Numbered from the stretch's first letter, positions 1 through 6,015 are shown. The stretch is DNA of 64,000 nucleotides from Flavobacterium sp. 1355 (GCF_017833415.1 NZ_JAFICC010000002.1:1-64000), one strand, 5' to 3'. Translations and numbers: made by a program. Notes: generated from the sequence alone by a model not told the origin.

Positions 1-125
1 AAACTGATTACTAAGTAACATGCAGGAGAGCTTCCGCCGTCAACGTCATGCATTTGTGTGTCGTTTAATTCTGTAACAGCCACTTTGTTGAAAGCAAGCT
101 TGTTGTTTGGGTTTTGTTTTTTCAT
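1..125 (-). CDS. GG-leader precursor peptide, copy L (cut by window edge)
   Basis: Start at 125; the frame is open to base 1, so the last residues lie outside the window. The leader MKKQNPNNKLAFNKVAVTEL is followed by a GG cleavage site and a core beginning SSPACYLVISF. It is nearly identical to the next gene upstream (132-275): about seven base differences, mostly in third positions, and one Asp/Glu change in the part that can be compared. This is the most downstream visible member of the array, only 6 bases after the previous stop. The leader is typical of Bacteroidota class I lanthipeptide and GG-type natural-product precursors. The function of the mature peptide is unknown. Confidence 0.85.
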   Translation of the reverse strand, partial: MKKQNPNNKLAFNKVAVTELNDTQMHDVDGGSSPACYLVIS

Positions 126-131
126 TTTTGA

Positions 132-275
132 TTATAGTTTTGCGATTAAGAAACTGATTACTAAGTAACATGCTGGAGAGCTTCCGCCTTCTACGTCATG
201 CATCTGTGTGTCGTTCAATTCTGTAACAGCCACTTTGTTGAAAGCCAGCTTGTTGTTTGGATTTTGTTTTTTCAT
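132..275 (-). CDS. GG-leader precursor peptide, copy K
   Basis: 47 residues. The leader (residues 1-31) ends ELNDTQMHDVEGG and the core is SSPACYLVISFLIAKL, with one Cys, two Ser and a hydrophobic tail. A Ser/Cys pair could form one thioether ring if the product is a lanthipeptide; that is inference. It lies 12 bases after the stop of copy J and 6 before copy L, so the genes must be co-transcribed. It is too short for most gene callers but shares the exact leader of its neighbours. Confidence 0.85.
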   Translation of the reverse strand: MKKQNPNNKLAFNKVAVTELNDTQMHDVEGGSSPACYLVISFLIAKL

Positions 276-287
276 GGTTTAATTTTT

Positions 288-425
288 TTAGACAAATGTT
301 ATTACGATAGTTGGTAAAGTAATAGTACCTGCGCCACCGTTTACTTCTTTTAATTGGTTATCGTTCAATTCTGTAACAGCCACTTTATTAAAAGAAAGCT
401 TGTTCGTTAGATTTTGTTTTTTCAT
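288..425 (-). CDS. GG-leader precursor peptide, copy J (Cys-free core)
   Basis: 45 residues. The leader is MKKQNLTNKLSFNKVAVTEL and runs to NGG at residues 29-31. The core is AGTITLPTIVITFV, 14 residues made almost only of Thr, Ile, Val, Leu and Phe with no Cys. Without Cys it cannot form lanthionine. Possible fates are dehydration, another modification, or action as an unmodified hydrophobic peptide. It is 23 bases downstream of copy I. The family assignment rests on the leader alone. Confidence 0.85.
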   Translation of the reverse strand: MKKQNLTNKLSFNKVAVTELNDNQLKEVNGGAGTITLPTIVITFV

Positions 426-448
426 TTTTAAAAGATTTAAGTTGTTAA

Positions 449-604
449 TTAATTTTGTGCAAGCGTAATCAAAATCAGGCTAGTACCTCCCACAATTGTG
501 ACACTTGATGTTCCACCATTCACTTCCAGTAATTGGTTCTCGTTCAATTCTGTAACAGCCGATTTATTAAAAGCCAGCTTGTTTGTTGGTTGTTGTTTTT
601 TCAT
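449..604 (-). CDS. GG-leader precursor peptide, copy I (Cys-free core)
   Basis: 51 residues. The leader is MKKQQPTNKLAFNKSAVTEL and ends VNGG. The core TSSVTIVGGTSLILITLAQN is rich in Ser and Thr, lacks Cys, and contains a second GG that could offer an alternative cut. Its ATG overlaps the TGA of copy H (ATGA), a translational coupling arrangement, so the two are very probably made from one message in fixed proportion. Confidence 0.85.
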   Translation of the reverse strand: MKKQQPTNKLAFNKSAVTELNENQLLEVNGGTSSVTIVGGTSLILITLAQN

Positions 605-750
605 AGTTGGTATATAGTTATTGCAATTGTTTGATAAACAATTGTAGTTACACTTGCACCACCATTTACTTCGTGTAATTGGTTCTCATTTAATTCTGTA
701 ATAGCCGCTTTATTAAAAGCCAGCTTGTTTGTTGGGTTTTGTTTTTTCAT
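601..750 (-). CDS. GG-leader precursor peptide, copy H (Cys-free core)
   Basis: 49 residues. The leader is MKKQNPTNKLAFNKAAITEL and ends VNGG. The core ASVTTIVYQTIAITIYQL alternates Thr with beta-branched hydrophobics and has two Tyr and no Cys. The stop codon overlaps the start of copy I by four bases. It lies 7 bases downstream of copy G. Confidence 0.85.
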   Translation of the reverse strand: MKKQNPTNKLAFNKAAITELNENQLHEVNGGASVTTIVYQTIAITIYQL

Positions 751-757
751 AACTTGA

Positions 758-901
758 TTATACTTTAGATAAAAGGTAACTGATTACTAAAAAGCTTATA
801 GGTGTGCTTCCGCCATCTACGTCTTGCATTTGCTTATCATTCAATTCTGCAACAACTAGACTATTAAAAGCCAGCTTATTGTTTACACCTTGCCTTTTCA
901 T
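758..901 (-). CDS. GG-leader precursor peptide, copy G (Cys-free core)
   Basis: 47 residues, starting MKRQGVNNKLAFNSLVVAEL. It is slightly divergent from the consensus leader: NKx is replaced by NSL. It ends VDGG. The core is STPISFLVISYLLSKV. Its S-x-P start and FLVIS stretch resemble copies K and L (SSPACYLVISFL), but the Cys is absent, so it looks like a diverged sister of that pair. It is separated from copy F by only 2 bases. Confidence 0.8.
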   Translation of the reverse strand: MKRQGVNNKLAFNSLVVAELNDKQMQDVDGGSTPISFLVISYLLSKV

Positions 902-903
902 TT

Positions 904-1056
904 TTATAAGACCTGGTCAGCGATAATGGTTAATGCAATAGTCACTGCAACAGAAATTAAACTTCCGCCGTTAACATCCTGCATTTGATTTTCATTTAAT
1001 TCTGCAACAGCCACTTTGTTGAAAGCTAGCTTGTTTGTTGGGTTTTGTTTCTTCAT
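904..1056 (-). CDS. GG-leader precursor peptide, copy F (Cys-free core)
   Basis: 50 residues. The leader is MKKQNPTNKLAFNKVAVAEL and ends VNGG. The 19-residue core SLISVAVTIALTIIADQVL is mostly hydrophobic with one Asp and no Cys. It lies 25 bases after copy E. A membrane-active or self-assembling peptide is conceivable, but nothing in the sequence proves it. Confidence 0.85.
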   Translation of the reverse strand: MKKQNPTNKLAFNKVAVAELNENQMQDVNGGSLISVAVTIALTIIADQVL

Positions 1057-1081
1057 GATTTATAGTTTTTATGTTATTAGA

Positions 1082-1246
1082 TTACATTATGTCATATGTT
1101 ACTTTTAGGCAGCAACAACCTGTACAAGTATCTCCTCCGCCATCTATTGAGGTTCCTCCGTTAATATCAATCAATTGGTTATCATTTAATTCTGCAACAG
1201 CTATTTTATTGAAAAACAATCTGTTATTTTGGTTTTGATTTTTCAT
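1082..1246 (-). CDS. GG-leader precursor peptide, copy E (Cys-rich core)
   Basis: 54 residues. The leader is MKNQNQNNRLFFNKIAVAEL and ends INGG. The 23-residue core holds GGGDTCTGCCCLKV, with four Cys next to Thr residues. This is the best candidate here for thioether (lanthionine) rings or another Cys-based modification. Copy B (2058-2228) has the same DTCTGCCC motif in an otherwise different core, so the motif is conserved, not accidental. Confidence 0.85.
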   Translation of the reverse strand: MKNQNQNNRLFFNKIAVAELNDNQLIDINGGTSIDGGGDTCTGCCCLKVTYDIM

Positions 1247-1274
1247 TTTTAATGTTTTTAAGTTTGGTTTAGAT

Positions 1275-1427
1275 TTATAATAATGTAACTACGAATATGG
1301 TAATTGGAATACTATTTAAGGATGTAGAACTTGCTCCACCATTAACTTGTTGAATTTCGCTGTCATTCAGCTCCGTAATTGCCATTTTATTAAAGGCAAG
1401 TTTGTTGCCGGTCAATTGTTTTTTCAT
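1275..1427 (-). CDS. GG-leader precursor peptide, copy D (Cys-free core)
   Basis: 50 residues. The leader is MKKQLTGNKLAFNKMAITEL and ends VNGG. The core ASSTSLNSIPITIFVVTLL starts with four Ser/Thr and turns hydrophobic; it has no Cys. The ATG overlaps the TGA of an open frame coming from upstream (1424-1588), which looks like a broken copy of the same gene type. Confidence 0.85.
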   Translation of the reverse strand: MKKQLTGNKLAFNKMAITELNDSEIQQVNGGASSTSLNSIPITIFVVTLL

Positions 1428-1588
1428 TTTGATGTTTTTTTAATTGTTATTTTTCTAATTGAATCAATAAACAGGTTCTTAATCACTGTAATTTGTAGCA
1501 AATCCGGATTTCCTTGTTTTTTGAGCATACTTCCTCCGTTTGTTATAATCCAGACTATATCAATAGTCAGATAATAACAAGTTTTGAG
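1424..1588 (-). pseudogene. Decayed GG-leader precursor copy
   Basis: An open frame without a leader runs from the stop near 1589 to a TGA that overlaps the ATG of copy D (ATGA, the same junction as copies H and I). It contains TNGGSMLKKQGNPDLLQITV, so a GG followed by a core-like stretch survives, but the conserved NKLAFNK...ELN leader is gone. A later ATG just after the GG would give a short peptide of about 34 residues. I read it as a remnant of a further array member; a new small gene is the alternative. Confidence 0.35.
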
Positions 1589-1730
1589 TTATGACACTTT
1601 TATACAGATCAATAATCTTAAAGATTATTAATAACAAATGCCATTGATTTTGTAAATGAAGCACCGACGACCCTTAAGTCAGCAGATTTTCCTTACTATA
1701 AATTTTATTGTTGCCACCAAGTGATGTGTG

Positions 1731-1865
1731 TAAGAAGTACTTTTGAAAGTGTAAAAACCCAGGGAGGTATTTTTACTTTAGCAGAAGTAATTTACAGATA
1801 ACTTGTAAGCGTTACGTTTTGTTAAATTCTTTTTATAAAAGAGAGTCTCCACACTCTGTTTCTAT
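1731..1865 (+). ncRNA. Structured small-RNA-like element, copy A
   Basis: This stretch aligns over about 130 bases with 2788-2938. Shared parts in order are AGAAGTACTTT, the inverted repeat TTACTT...AAGTAA (1774-1790), a stem GTAAT/GTTAC enclosing a small CTT/AAG hairpin, ACGTTTTGTTAAA, and the hairpin with GAGTCTCCACACTC. Between the copies the two inner stems change in step (CCT/AGG against CTT/AAG), which suggests RNA structure. Here the final hairpin has one mismatch and no T run, so this copy may be decaying. A palindrome AATAATCTTAAAGATTATT lies at 1611-1629. The rest of 1589-1730 shows nothing I can name. Confidence 0.4.
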
Positions 1866-1884
1866 AATATTATTCAGTAAACAA

Positions 1885-2043
1885 TTATACGACTGTTAAC
1901 CAGGTACCATATCCGGTAGTGATAATAATCGATCTGATTAAATCATTTGTACCGCCTTTAATGTCGTTCAATTGATCATCATTCAATTCTGTAATAGCCA
2001 CTTTATTAAAAATGAGCTTCTTATTTCCAGTTTGATTTTTCAT
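1885..2043 (-). CDS. GG-leader precursor peptide, copy C (Cys-free core)
   Basis: 52 residues. The leader is MKNQTGNKKLIFNKVAITEL and ends IKGG. The core is TNDLIRSIIITTGYGTWLTV plus a final Val. It is more polar than the other Cys-free cores and has Arg, Asp, Tyr and Trp. It is 14 bases after copy B, and element A follows 20 bases beyond its stop. The array is therefore split here into an upstream block (A-C) and a downstream block (D-L). Confidence 0.85.
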   Translation of the reverse strand: MKNQTGNKKLIFNKVAITELNDDQLNDIKGGTNDLIRSIIITTGYGTWLTVV

Positions 2044-2057
2044 CTAGAAAAGAATGA

Positions 2058-2228
2058 TTACATTTCCTGCATTACTACAATGCTTATTTGCAAGCAGCAG
2101 CATCCAGTGCAAGTGTCTCCGCCAAAAATTGTCGAACCACCATTGATTTCTCTCAGTAAATTGTCATTTAATTCTGTAACATCTGCTTTTTTAAAATACA
2201 GTTTGTTGCTTAGGTTTAGATTTTTCAT
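2058..2228 (-). CDS. GG-leader precursor peptide, copy B (Cys-rich core)
   Basis: 56 residues. The leader is MKNLNLSNKLYFKKADVTEL and ends INGG. The core contains GGDTCTGCCCLQ, matching copy E at the DTCTGCCC motif. The start codon shares one base with the stop of copy A (TAATG), so the two are translationally coupled. Four Cys beside Thr make it a good lanthipeptide-type substrate by analogy; that is inference. Confidence 0.85.
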   Translation of the reverse strand: MKNLNLSNKLYFKKADVTELNDNLLREINGGSTIFGGDTCTGCCCLQISIVVMQEM

Positions 2229-2413
2229 TAGAATTGATTTGGTTTAATGATTGTTATTTTTGTCAATACAGGATCACAGATACAACCAGAGTTTGGGTTA
2301 GTATCACTATCACGTCCTGATATTCCGCCATTAATATTTCTTAATTGCTGAATGTTTAATTCTGTAACAACTGCTTTGTTAAAAGTCAATTTGTTTTGGT
2401 TGTGCTTTTTCAT
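2228..2413 (-). CDS. GG-leader precursor peptide, copy A (first gene of the array)
   Basis: 61 residues. The leader is MKKHNQNKLTFNKAVVTEL and ends INGG at residue 30. The longest core of the array is polar (many Asp, Asn and Ser), carries SGCICDP with two Cys, and ends in a basic/hydrophobic tail. It is the promoter-proximal gene: about 200 bases upstream contain no other precursor, and an operator-like palindrome sits 31 bases before the start. Confidence 0.85.
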   Translation of the reverse strand: MKKHNQNKLTFNKAVVTELNIQQLRNINGGISGRDSDTNPNSGCICDPVLTKITIIKPNQF

Positions 2414-2442
2414 GTTTGTTTAGATTTAATTGTTAATATTTT

Positions 2443-2470
2443 TTGCAAAATGTTTTGCATTTAAAATCAA
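2443..2470 (-). promoter_or_regulatory. Possible promoter and operator of the precursor array
   Basis: TGCAAAATGTTTTGCA at 2444-2459 is a 7-bp inverted repeat around two central bases. Read on the minus strand it includes ACATTTTG, close to the -7 box TAnnTTTG, with a TTTTG about 18 bases further upstream as a possible -33 box. The match is imperfect. The palindrome could bind a dimeric regulator. Confidence 0.35.
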
Positions 2471-2620
2471 AATTCAAATATTGAATGTACATGCTGGCTA
2501 AAAAAACTTTAACCGGTTTTAATAAATAATAATTTTATAAACAGGTCAATTCAACCTGATTTTTTGATATTATTCTAAAATGAAATACTATAAACTTACT
2601 TCCTGAAAAAAAAATCAGGT

Positions 2621-2758
2621 CTATTTAAAAAGTTTAGTAATTCTTTTTTTGATTTTGTAAAACAAAGATTTTGATTGTTTTGCACCATCATGATCTTCAA
2701 TTTTAAAAATTGAATTTCTGCTGAGCCTTTTTTGGCCTGATTGATTACTGTTAGTCAT
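2621..2758 (-). CDS. Small basic ORF of 45 residues upstream of the array
   Basis: ATG at 2758 and TAG at 2621, too short for routine calling. The protein starts MTNSNQSGQKRLSRNS and ends SLFYKIKKRITKLFK: strongly basic with an amphipathic C-terminus and no Cys. It has no GG leader and I do not recognise it. A CCTGA...TCAGG hairpin with a T-rich loop follows the stop (2603-2619). It is oriented with the array and lies between element B and the first precursor, so it may be an accessory peptide or chance. An A-rich stretch before the ATG is compatible with flavobacterial initiation. Between 2471 and 2602 I see only AT-rich DNA. Confidence 0.35.
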   Translation of the reverse strand: MTNSNQSGQKRLSRNSIFKIEDHDGAKQSKSLFYKIKKRITKLFK

Positions 2759-2840
2759 AATTTTTTTTTTTGCTAACACGGTGCTTTATAGAAGTACTTT
2801 AGAAATAGTAAAAAAAAGTTTTATTACAGACATTTTTTTT

Positions 2841-2848
2841 TACTTTTG
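2841..2848 (+). promoter_or_regulatory. -7 box TACTTTTG in front of element B
   Basis: A perfect TAnnTTTG embedded in the inverted repeat TTACTT-TTGTAG-AAGTAA. No convincing -33 TTG is seen 17-23 bases upstream, so an activator may be needed. Copy A has TACTTTAG at the equivalent place. Confidence 0.4.
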
Positions 2849-2938
2849 TAGAAGTAATTTCTGGCAACCTTGTTAGGTATTACGTTTTTGTTAAAACACC
2901 TTATAAAACAGAGTCTCCACACTCTGTTTTATTTTTTT
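2849..2938 (+). ncRNA. Structured small-RNA-like element, copy B, with terminator
   Basis: About 85-90 bases run from the -7 box to a strong intrinsic terminator: an 11-bp stem at 2903-2932 (ATAAAACAGAG/CTCTGTTTTAT) followed by six T. Before it, GTAAT/ATTAC encloses ACCT/AGGT. No ORF of useful size fits. The upstream part 2788-2840 is also shared with copy A. I know no named RNA family that it matches. The hairpin could also slow minus-strand transcription. Bases 2939-3058 show nothing recognisable. Confidence 0.45.
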
Positions 2939-3058
2939 GTTTTTGAAGTGGCTACTCATTTTCATTTTCGCCACCCTTCAAAACCAAAGTAGAAACTAAT
3001 CAGTTGTTCGGATTAATTCTGAGACAAAGTAAAATATTTTTTTCCTGCAAAAAAAATG

Positions 3059-3092
3059 AAAAACCCCCATATTTATAAAATAAGGGGGTTTA
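3059..3092 (-). terminator. Terminator of the AraC-type regulator gene
   Basis: Stem AAACCCCC/GGGGGTTT with an AT-rich loop, followed on the minus strand by a T-rich tract. It lies 44 bases beyond the stop of the regulator. Confidence 0.75.
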
Positions 3093-3135
3093 TTTTTATG
3101 TTTAATTATTTGAAATTCAGTAAGTTATAACAAAA

Positions 3136-4956
3136 CTAAGAGTTTTCAATTTCCCTCATCTGATTTATCTTTTTTATATAAATTGAGGGGCTAATTCCGG
3201 TTGCAACCTTAAAATATTTGGTAAAAGATTCGGGACTTTTATACCCAATTTCTTCTGCAATTGCATTAATTGAATACGATCTTAGTTTAGCATTATTCTT
3301 TAATTCAATAATAATATAGTTGATTCGAAGCTCATTTACGTAAGAACTAAAGTTCTTATCCAGTTCACTATTCACAATTTTAGACAAATAAGCAGTATTT
3401 GTTTTTAATCGCTTAGCTACATTATGGAGCGTAAAATCCTGCCTTAAGAACAATTTCTTTTCTTCAAGTTTAATTAGTTTGTCCAGAATTTCTGTTCTGG
3501 TAGTGTCTTTTATGATAAAATTGTTATTGATTGCCTCTTCAATATTGGTTTCAATATTTTCTGCAGTTCCTTCATCATTAACTGAGTCATCAATAGTTAC
3601 AATGCTGTTGCTAATAAGTTCTGTTTCTAATTCTTCTTCAAACGCTTCAGATTCGGTTCTTTCATTACTATTTATAGTTGTATTGTTATGCTGGATTTCG
3701 TTAATTGCTTTTGCATTTTGATTTTCAAAGTTTTGAATTTTAAGTAGTAGTTCCTCAAACTTTACCTGATTTTGTATTCCTTCTTTTCTTCTTTTTATAT
3801 AAAAACCAATAAATAACAGAATTAAAAAGCTTGTTACTCCTAACAATATCCATTTCTGATTTTTCTGTTCTGTCTCTCTTTCTTTGCTCTCGGATATATC
3901 AATTTTATGTAAATGATCAATGGCTTCAATTCTTTTTTCACCAATTTTCTTAGATTTTTCGATGAACTGACCATAATAATAGTTTGATTCAGAATAGTTT
4001 TCTATGAATTTATAGTTTTCAGCCAGAAGATAATATATCTCAGACAGACTTTCTGCCGGAATATCTTTTTTTGTCTTGTCTTTAATAATAGACTGTAAGA
4101 GTGTTATTGCCTTGTCGTAATCTTTTTGAAGCGAATACAATTTTGAAATCCTGATATTGATTTCGGTAATCAGGTTATTACTTTCTATTTCCTGAGCAAT
4201 AATTAAGGCTTTTTCAAAGGTTATTTTAGCATTTTGAAAGTCCTTTTTATCGATATAAATTAAGCCTAATTGGGCCAAAAAATGAATTTCATGCTCTTTT
4301 AAGTTACTTTTTCGTGATTCTTCAATACCACTTTTTATAAAAACATAAGCAGAATCCTGTTTATTTAGATTAATATACGTCTTTACTAAACCCAATTTTA
4401 TATCAAGTTTGCTGACATTGTCAAAGCCTTTCTTTGATAAGTTCTCTTTGTATATTTTTAAGGCTTCCTGATACCGCTCTAATTCGTAAGCGATACTTCC
4501 TTTTTTTATAGAAATATAATTGTAAGCATTGATATCATTGAGTTTCTTTGACAATATAACACATTCTTCATAAAGCGTTAAAGCTTCCTGGAAATCAAAT
4601 TCATTAAATAAATAGTTTGCTTTATTGATTTTAAAAACCATTTCAAGCTTTTCATTATCAATAGCATTGGCCTTTTGAATCGCCTTGTCAAAATAATAAA
4701 AAGCGCTGTCTTTTTGAGTTAATGCGCCACTTAAGTCCGCCAGAAAACAATAGGTTTTTGCTTCTTCTACTACCAAATCATTGGCCTTAGCATATTTTAA
4801 AAGTTTATAACAGTAGTATTTTGCTTTGCTTGGATTATTATATAACAAACTTTGAACAGAATCTTTATAAGTTTCAATTTTACTCTGAGAAAAAGTAAAA
4901 TTGATGGTAAGAAACAAAATTAAGCTGCACAACTTATTTAATGCGTTCATATTCAT
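3136..4956 (-). CDS. Membrane-anchored TPR-AraC transcription regulator
   Basis: 606 residues. An N-terminal signal or anchor segment (about 5-24, ending TFSQ) is followed by tetratricopeptide-like helical repeats to about residue 340. One transmembrane helix (WILLGVTSFLILLFIGFY, about 368-386) precedes a linker rich in Glu and Asn, and an AraC-type double helix-turn-helix sits at the C-terminus (about 500-600, with SINAIAEEIGYKSPESFTKY). The TPR part would face the periplasm and the DNA-binding part the cytoplasm, so an outside signal could be passed directly to DNA. It lies between the precursor array and a lone precursor gene read the other way, and is a plausible regulator of both; that link is inferred from position. 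Confidence 0.8.
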   Translation of the reverse strand: MNMNALNKLCSLILFLTINFTFSQSKIETYKDSVQSLLYNNPSKAKYYCYKLLKYAKANDLVVEEAKTYCFLADLSGALTQKDSAFYYFDKAIQKANAIDNEKLEMVFKINKANYLFNEFDFQEALTLYEECVILSKKLNDINAYNYISIKKGSIAYELERYQEALKIYKENLSKKGFDNVSKLDIKLGLVKTYINLNKQDSAYVFIKSGIEESRKSNLKEHEIHFLAQLGLIYIDKKDFQNAKITFEKALIIAQEIESNNLITEINIRISKLYSLQKDYDKAITLLQSIIKDKTKKDIPAESLSEIYYLLAENYKFIENYSESNYYYGQFIEKSKKIGEKRIEAIDHLHKIDISESKERETEQKNQKWILLGVTSFLILLFIGFYIKRRKEGIQNQVKFEELLLKIQNFENQNAKAINEIQHNNTTINSNERTESEAFEEELETELISNSIVTIDDSVNDEGTAENIETNIEEAINNNFIIKDTTRTEILDKLIKLEEKKLFLRQDFTLHNVAKRLKTNTAYLSKIVNSELDKNFSSYVNELRINYIIIELKNNAKLRSYSINAIAEEIGYKSPESFTKYFKVATGISPSIYIKKINQMREIENS

Positions 4957-5119
4957 TTATTTTAAAATAAAATACTGATAATAAGATGGTTAAGCACGAG
5001 TCGAAATAGACTATTTTTATAAATCTGGGGATTTATGAGTTTTTTTAGTGGTTTTTTTGGGATAAATTCACAATATCAAATTCACAACATATTCAAAACC
5101 AATTTAAAACCCAAAGATT

Positions 5120-5293
5120 ATGAAAAAAATTAACTTAAAAAAATTAGTGTTAAAAAAAACTAATATTATAGAATTAAATTCAGAACAATTACGTCAAATT
5201 GTTGGAGGAAATACAACTATTATAGAAGATGTTGTTGCAGCGACTGAAAAAACAGATCCTCGCAGTATGTATTCTATGTTTTGCCCGGCTTAA
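5120..5293 (+). CDS. Separate GG-leader precursor peptide (57 residues)
   Basis: Residues 1-30 form a leader of the same design as the array (NLKKLVLKKTNIIELNSEQL, then VGG), but with Leu/Lys in place of NKLAFNK. The core begins NTTIIEDVVAATEKTDP and ends SMYSMFCPA with a single Cys. It is read away from the regulator gene (163 bases between the starts) and has its own terminator. It is therefore a stand-alone precursor, perhaps for the same or a related maturation system. It is too short for most gene callers. Confidence 0.75.
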   Translation: MKKINLKKLVLKKTNIIELNSEQLRQIVGGNTTIIEDVVAATEKTDPRSMYSMFCPA

Positions 5294-5314
5294 AAATCTA
5301 CCAGCAAAAAAAAG

Positions 5315-5343
5315 AGCGGCTCAGTTTGAGCCGCTTTTTTTTT
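5315..5343 (+). terminator. Rho-independent terminator after the lone precursor
   Basis: Stem AGCGGCTC/GAGCCGCT with a 5-base loop and a run of nine T, 21 bases after the stop codon. Confidence 0.9.
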
Positions 5344-5353
5344 AAAGGTGTTG

Positions 5354-5448
5354 AGGTACTAAGGTTCTGAGGTTCTAAGCTTTTTATTTTAAATGAATAT
5401 TTCAAGTTTTTTAACTTAGAGCCTTAGCATCTTAGAACCTTAGTACCT
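5354..5448. repeat. Intergenic inverted repeat with GGTTCTnAG units
   Basis: Perfect 15-bp arms AGGTACTAAGGTTCT (5354-5368) and AGAACCTTAGTACCT (5434-5448) with further degenerate copies of the unit between them. Placed between convergent genes. Repeats of this style are common in Flavobacterium intergenic DNA; no coding capacity is seen. Confidence 0.6.
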
Positions 5449-5463
5449 TTTAAAAGTATTCTT

Positions 5464-6015
5464 TTAAAAATAAACTCTTACAAAAGGCATAAATGCTGAA
5501 CCATAAAGACTTTTTTCATCATTAAATAAAACATCGTAGCGTGCCCCTATTGTAACATTTCCCGTTCTGTAACCGGCTCCGAGATATAAGGCGGTATTCC
5601 AGAAATTATCTGAAAACGCAGGCCTGTAATCAGTTGCTTCGTAATCTGTGTTGACACGAACCTGTTCTAATTCTGCAGACAATTGAATTTCAGGAATCGG
5701 ATTCACAAGGCCAATCAAACTTCCGCCATAAACAAATGAATCGTAGTAGTTTTTTGAAGCCAGATAACCAAACTGTAAACCAACACCAACAGCAACAATT
5801 TCATTAACATTGTAGATAGCGCTTGGCATAACAGAAATGTCGGTATATCCGGAACCAATTCCGAGACCAATCCCTCCTCCAAACTGAACCTTATCCCAAA
5901 AATGATTATTGTTATCTATAACATAATTTTGTTGTGCAGATGCATAACTTGAAAATAACACTGTCAATATCACAAAAAGAGATTTGCAATCGATTGAAAA
6001 TACAATTTTATTCAT
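5464..6015 (-). CDS. Outer-membrane beta-barrel protein
   Basis: 183 residues with a signal peptide ending SSYASA|QQ. The body has alternating Gly/aromatic strands (GGGIGLGIGSGY, GVGLQFGYLA, LYLGAGYRTG) and ends in Phe (FVRVYF), as outer-membrane barrels do. It is divergent from sucA. In related genomes the neighbour of sucA is sometimes labelled alpha-ketoglutarate decarboxylase, but nothing in this protein supports an enzyme. The role is unknown; a small porin-like or structural barrel is likely. Confidence 0.65.
   Translation of the reverse strand: MNKIVFSIDCKSLFVILTVLFSSYASAQQNYVIDNNNHFWDKVQFGGGIGLGIGSGYTDISVMPSAIYNVNEIVAVGVGLQFGYLASKNYYDSFVYGGSLIGLVNPIPEIQLSAELEQVRVNTDYEATDYRPAFSDNFWNTALYLGAGYRTGNVTIGARYDVLFNDEKSLYGSAFMPFVRVYF

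Noticed and set aside
1..1427. Regular blocks of conserved sequence about 150 bases apart, CRISPR-like at first sight
   Set aside because: The conserved blocks are in-frame leaders with mostly silent differences, followed by open cores and stops. They are genes, not repeats with spacers.
1347..2247. Plus-strand ORFs of 75 and 91 codons across the array
   Set aside because: They run antisense to precursor genes with conserved leaders and have no family features.
1731..2938. The duplicated element as integron attC sites
   Set aside because: No RYYYAAC/GTTRRRY core pairs and no integrase; the small genes also lack one site each.
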